A DNA stretch of 8,585 nucleotides. It comes from Candidatus Methanoperedens sp. Its GTDB lineage: Archaea > Halobacteriota > Methanosarcinia > Methanosarcinales > Methanoperedenaceae. Shown here piece by piece: positions 6,953 through 8,585 of this stretch (position 1 is its first letter; the number at the start of each line of letters is the position of its first letter). Under the pieces are notes generated by a model that made no database searches, was not told where the DNA came from, and saw nothing but the letters and a program-made list of their open reading frames with translations. Location of the stretch: NCBI GenBank assembly GCA_027460605.1, contig JAPZAN010000229.1, forward strand, positions 1 through 8,585. Direction: 5' to 3'. Position numbers and translations under genes: made by a program.

Positions 6953-8170
6953 ATGGTTTTTGAAGAGAAAGGCATCTATACAGTGCATGAGTTCACCCTT
7001 GCTGTAAAAGGTATCCTTACTTCGGGACAGTGGAACGACGTCTGGGTAAGGGGTGAAATCTCAAATTTCACAAACCACAAATCAGGTCACCGCTATTTTA
7101 CTTTGAAGGATAAAAACAGCCAGCTTCAATGCGTCATGTTCAAATGGTACGGGAAGAACCTGAGATTTGAATTGGAGCACGGCATGAAGGTGCTTGTTCT
7201 GGGAGACCTGGATGTCTATGAGCAAAAGGGCGTTTACCAGTTAAAGGTCAGGGCAATCCGACCCGACGGCATCGGGGAGTTATACAAAGCATACGAGCAA
7301 TTGAAAAACAAACTTGCAATGGAAGGTTTGTTCTCGCCTGAGCATAAAAAATCCCTGCCAAGGTTCCCGAAAAAAATCGGCATCGCCACATCGCCCACCG
7401 GCGCCGTCCTTCACGATATTTTGACTGTTATCAGAAGGCGATACCCGGTAAACCTGCTTTTTATCCCCACAATAGTGCAGGGAGAATACGCGACACAAAG
7501 CATTATCAACTCAATTTCAGCGCTCAATAAAACTGATGTTGACCTGATAATTCTCGGCAGGGGCGGCGGTTCGATTGAGGACCTATGGGCTTTTAATGAA
7601 GAACTTGTGGCGCGGGCGATATTCAATTCAAGAATACCAATTATATCCGCAGTAGGGCATGAGACCGATTATACGATAGCTGATTTTGTGGCTGATGTCC
7701 GCGCGCCGACTCCATCGGTAGCGGCTGAGATAGCTGTGCCGGACAGAATGGAACTTGCAAATCACATAAACAGGCTGGGCGAGAGGCTAATCGAGAACCA
7801 GAGGCGCAATATCAGTGACACGGCATCTCACCTTTCCGAATTGGAGGCGGGCGTCGAGCCGCGCTTATTATTAGAGCGGCTGGCAGATTACATTCAGTAT
7901 ACGGATGAAATGACACAGCGGCAGATATTGAGCTTGAAGAGAATGTTAGAATCAAAAAAGTCGGTTTTCAATGCGCATGCGGGTAAACTCGATGCAGTCA
8001 GTCCGCTCGGGACGCTTTTGCGGGGTTACAGCATAACATTGAAATTGCCTGAAGAAACACTTGTGCGCAGCATAGGTGATGTTGAGAAAAAGGATGAGCT
8101 TTCGATAATAGTTAATGATGGAAAAATCAAATGCAAAGTAAATGATAAGGAGGCATGCACATGGAAATGA
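6953..8170 (+). CDS. xseA: exonuclease VII large subunit
   Basis: A 405-aa catalytic subunit of exonuclease VII, which degrades single-stranded DNA from both ends into oligonucleotides. Residues 1-105 form the OB-fold (VRGEISNF, SGHRYFTLKD), which binds single-stranded DNA. The catalytic domain carries GRGGGSIEDLWAFNEE (202-217), GHETDYTIADFVADVRAP (235-252) and PTPSVAAE. Asp155, Arg203, His236 and Asp239 match the Asp/Arg/His/Asp set reported as essential in the E. coli enzyme. A coiled-coil region (about 262-345) is shorter than in the 456-aa E. coli protein, and the tail keeps the conserved SPLGTLLRGYSI (350-361). No good ribosome site precedes the ATG; AGGAAT at 6931-6936 is too far away. 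Translation may be leaderless or initiated from a TATA-like ACATATCA near 6924-6931. The stop overlaps xseB by ten bases. Exonuclease VII is uncommon in archaea, which suggests acquisition from bacteria. Confidence 0.95.
   Translation: MVFEEKGIYTVHEFTLAVKGILTSGQWNDVWVRGEISNFTNHKSGHRYFTLKDKNSQLQCVMFKWYGKNLRFELEHGMKVLVLGDLDVYEQKGVYQLKVRAIRPDGIGELYKAYEQLKNKLAMEGLFSPEHKKSLPRFPKKIGIATSPTGAVLHDILTVIRRRYPVNLLFIPTIVQGEYATQSIINSISALNKTDVDLIILGRGGGSIEDLWAFNEELVARAIFNSRIPIISAVGHETDYTIADFVADVRAPTPSVAAEIAVPDRMELANHINRLGERLIENQRRNISDTASHLSELEAGVEPRLLLERLADYIQYTDEMTQRQILSLKRMLESKKSVFNAHAGKLDAVSPLGTLLRGYSITLKLPEETLVRSIGDVEKKDELSIIVNDGKIKCKVNDKEACTWK
8147..8153 (+). promoter_or_regulatory. strong ribosome binding site of xseB
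   Basis: AAGGAGG, near-complete complementarity to the 16S rRNA tail, lies inside the end of xseA. It is seven bases from the ATG at 8161 but only one base from the ATG at 8155 and thirteen from that at 8167, so it decides for 8161. It is the strongest ribosome site seen in the window and contrasts with its absence before xseA. Confidence 0.75.
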
Positions 8171-8382
8171 GTTTTGAGGAAGCGCTTTTGGAGCTTGAGG
8201 GTATAGTGGAGAAACTGGAAAAGGGGCAGCTTTCGCTTGATGAGAGCCTTATGCTTTTTGAAAAAGGGATTAAGCTTGTGAGGGAATGCAATGATAAGTT
8301 GAAAAATGCACAGCAGAAGGTGGAACAGTTGATTGAGGAGAATGGTGAGTTGAGGACGGAGAAGTTTGAGGTGGAGGAATAA
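8161..8382 (+). CDS. xseB: exonuclease VII small subunit
   Basis: A 73-aa non-catalytic subunit, normally present in several copies per XseA and needed for a stable, active enzyme. The sequence follows the family: MSFEEALLELEGIVEKLEKG, then LSLDESLMLFEKGIKLVREC, then a helix (KLKNAQQKVEQLIEEN), forming a helical hairpin. E. coli XseB is about 80 aa. Three ATGs (8155, 8161, 8167) are in frame; the AAGGAGG site favours 8161. The ten-base overlap with xseA would couple translation and help supply the excess of small subunit the complex needs. Both partners being intact implies a working enzyme. Confidence 0.92.
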   Translation: MEMSFEEALLELEGIVEKLEKGQLSLDESLMLFEKGIKLVRECNDKLKNAQQKVEQLIEENGELRTEKFEVEE

Positions 8383-8494
8383 AGTGGCGAAAATGAATAA
8401 AAATCTAAATATCAATAATATTAAGAGATTTCTGAGTTAAATTGGTATTATCTTTTCCCGAAAAAACTTCCTCATTCTAAATAAATGTATATAT

Positions 8495-8585
8495 GTGGTA
8501 AAAATCAATAACAAGCGGAAGCTCAAATATTATTTGAAGGATTATGATTCAGGAAACACATCTCAAAAATTGGCAGCCAAGTACC
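8495..8585 (+). CDS. N-terminal fragment of a probable transposase/integrase (helix-turn-helix)
   Basis: From a GTG at 8495 the frame is open to the window edge and encodes 30 residues. The part LKDYDSGNTSQKLAAKY looks like the first helices of a homeodomain-like helix-turn-helix, of the kind that begins many archaeal IS481-type transposases, where residues of the type GVSxRR would come next. The frame is open from 8441 but has no ATG, so GTG is the only likely start, unless translation begins at TTG or the gene is already broken. The sequence is AT-rich, unlike xseAB. No terminal inverted repeat can be judged with only one end visible. The assignment rests on resemblance in a short stretch. 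Confidence 0.45.
   Translation, partial: MVKINNKRKLKYYLKDYDSGNTSQKLAAKY

Noticed and set aside
8026..8415. 129-codon minus-strand frame over the xseA/xseB junction
   Set aside because: Its Leu/Phe-rich translation is what antisense of the Lys/Glu-rich XseB helices produces; XseB itself is clearly recognisable.
8384..8440. Possible 18-codon peptide starting at GTG after xseB, preceded by GGAGG
   Set aside because: Too short and too Asn/Lys-rich to separate from chance; the GGAGG arises from the Glu codons at the end of xseB.

Overview
This window reads as chromosomal DNA of a euryarchaeon, most likely of the Methanosarcinales / Candidatus Methanoperedens kind. The reasons are an archaeal-type RNase HII, a mix of GGTG(A)-type ribosome sites and apparently leaderless starts preceded by TATA-like boxes, a PTPTPTP linker of the kind common in surface proteins of this group, and a bacterial-type exonuclease VII pair, which among archaea is known mainly from a few groups including Methanosarcina relatives. 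The lineage is inferred from style and family content and was not confirmed by a database search.

Left part (1-4432): the 3' end of an unidentified gene overlaps, through ATGA, a 623-aa membrane-anchored BatA-like von Willebrand factor A (vWA) protein. That gene in turn overlaps, through TAATG, an 834-aa membrane protein with two vWA domains and a glutamine-amidotransferase-like domain. This is the tail of a MoxR/DUF58/vWA (Bat-type) operon whose ATPase would lie outside the window. The 834-aa gene is a compositional mosaic: its second vWA domain (about 3010-3700) is much richer in A+T than the sequence on either side.

Middle part (4433-6046): a small minus-strand gene is convergent with the vWA operon. 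It is followed by a 223-base intergenic region holding a striking inverted repeat built from 9-base ACAGGATTA-like units. Then come a nicotinamidase/isochorismatase-family hydrolase and, 9 bases later, rnhB (RNase HII), apparently co-transcribed.

Right part (6047-8382): a minus-strand gene for a two-helix membrane protein and a plus-strand DUF151 'bifunctional nuclease' protein diverge from a short shared promoter region. They are followed by xseA and xseB (exonuclease VII), overlapping by 10 bases. RNase HII, the DUF151 protein and exonuclease VII thus form a loose cluster of nucleic-acid-processing genes. Beyond xseB the DNA becomes AT-rich and a reading frame resembling the N-terminal helix-turn-helix of a transposase/integrase runs off the right edge.

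No RNA gene, CRISPR array or clearly new defence system was found. The items most worth a second look are the intragenic AT-rich vWA domain, the 9-base-unit inverted repeat, the PIP-box-like tail of RNase HII and the probable mobile element at the right edge.
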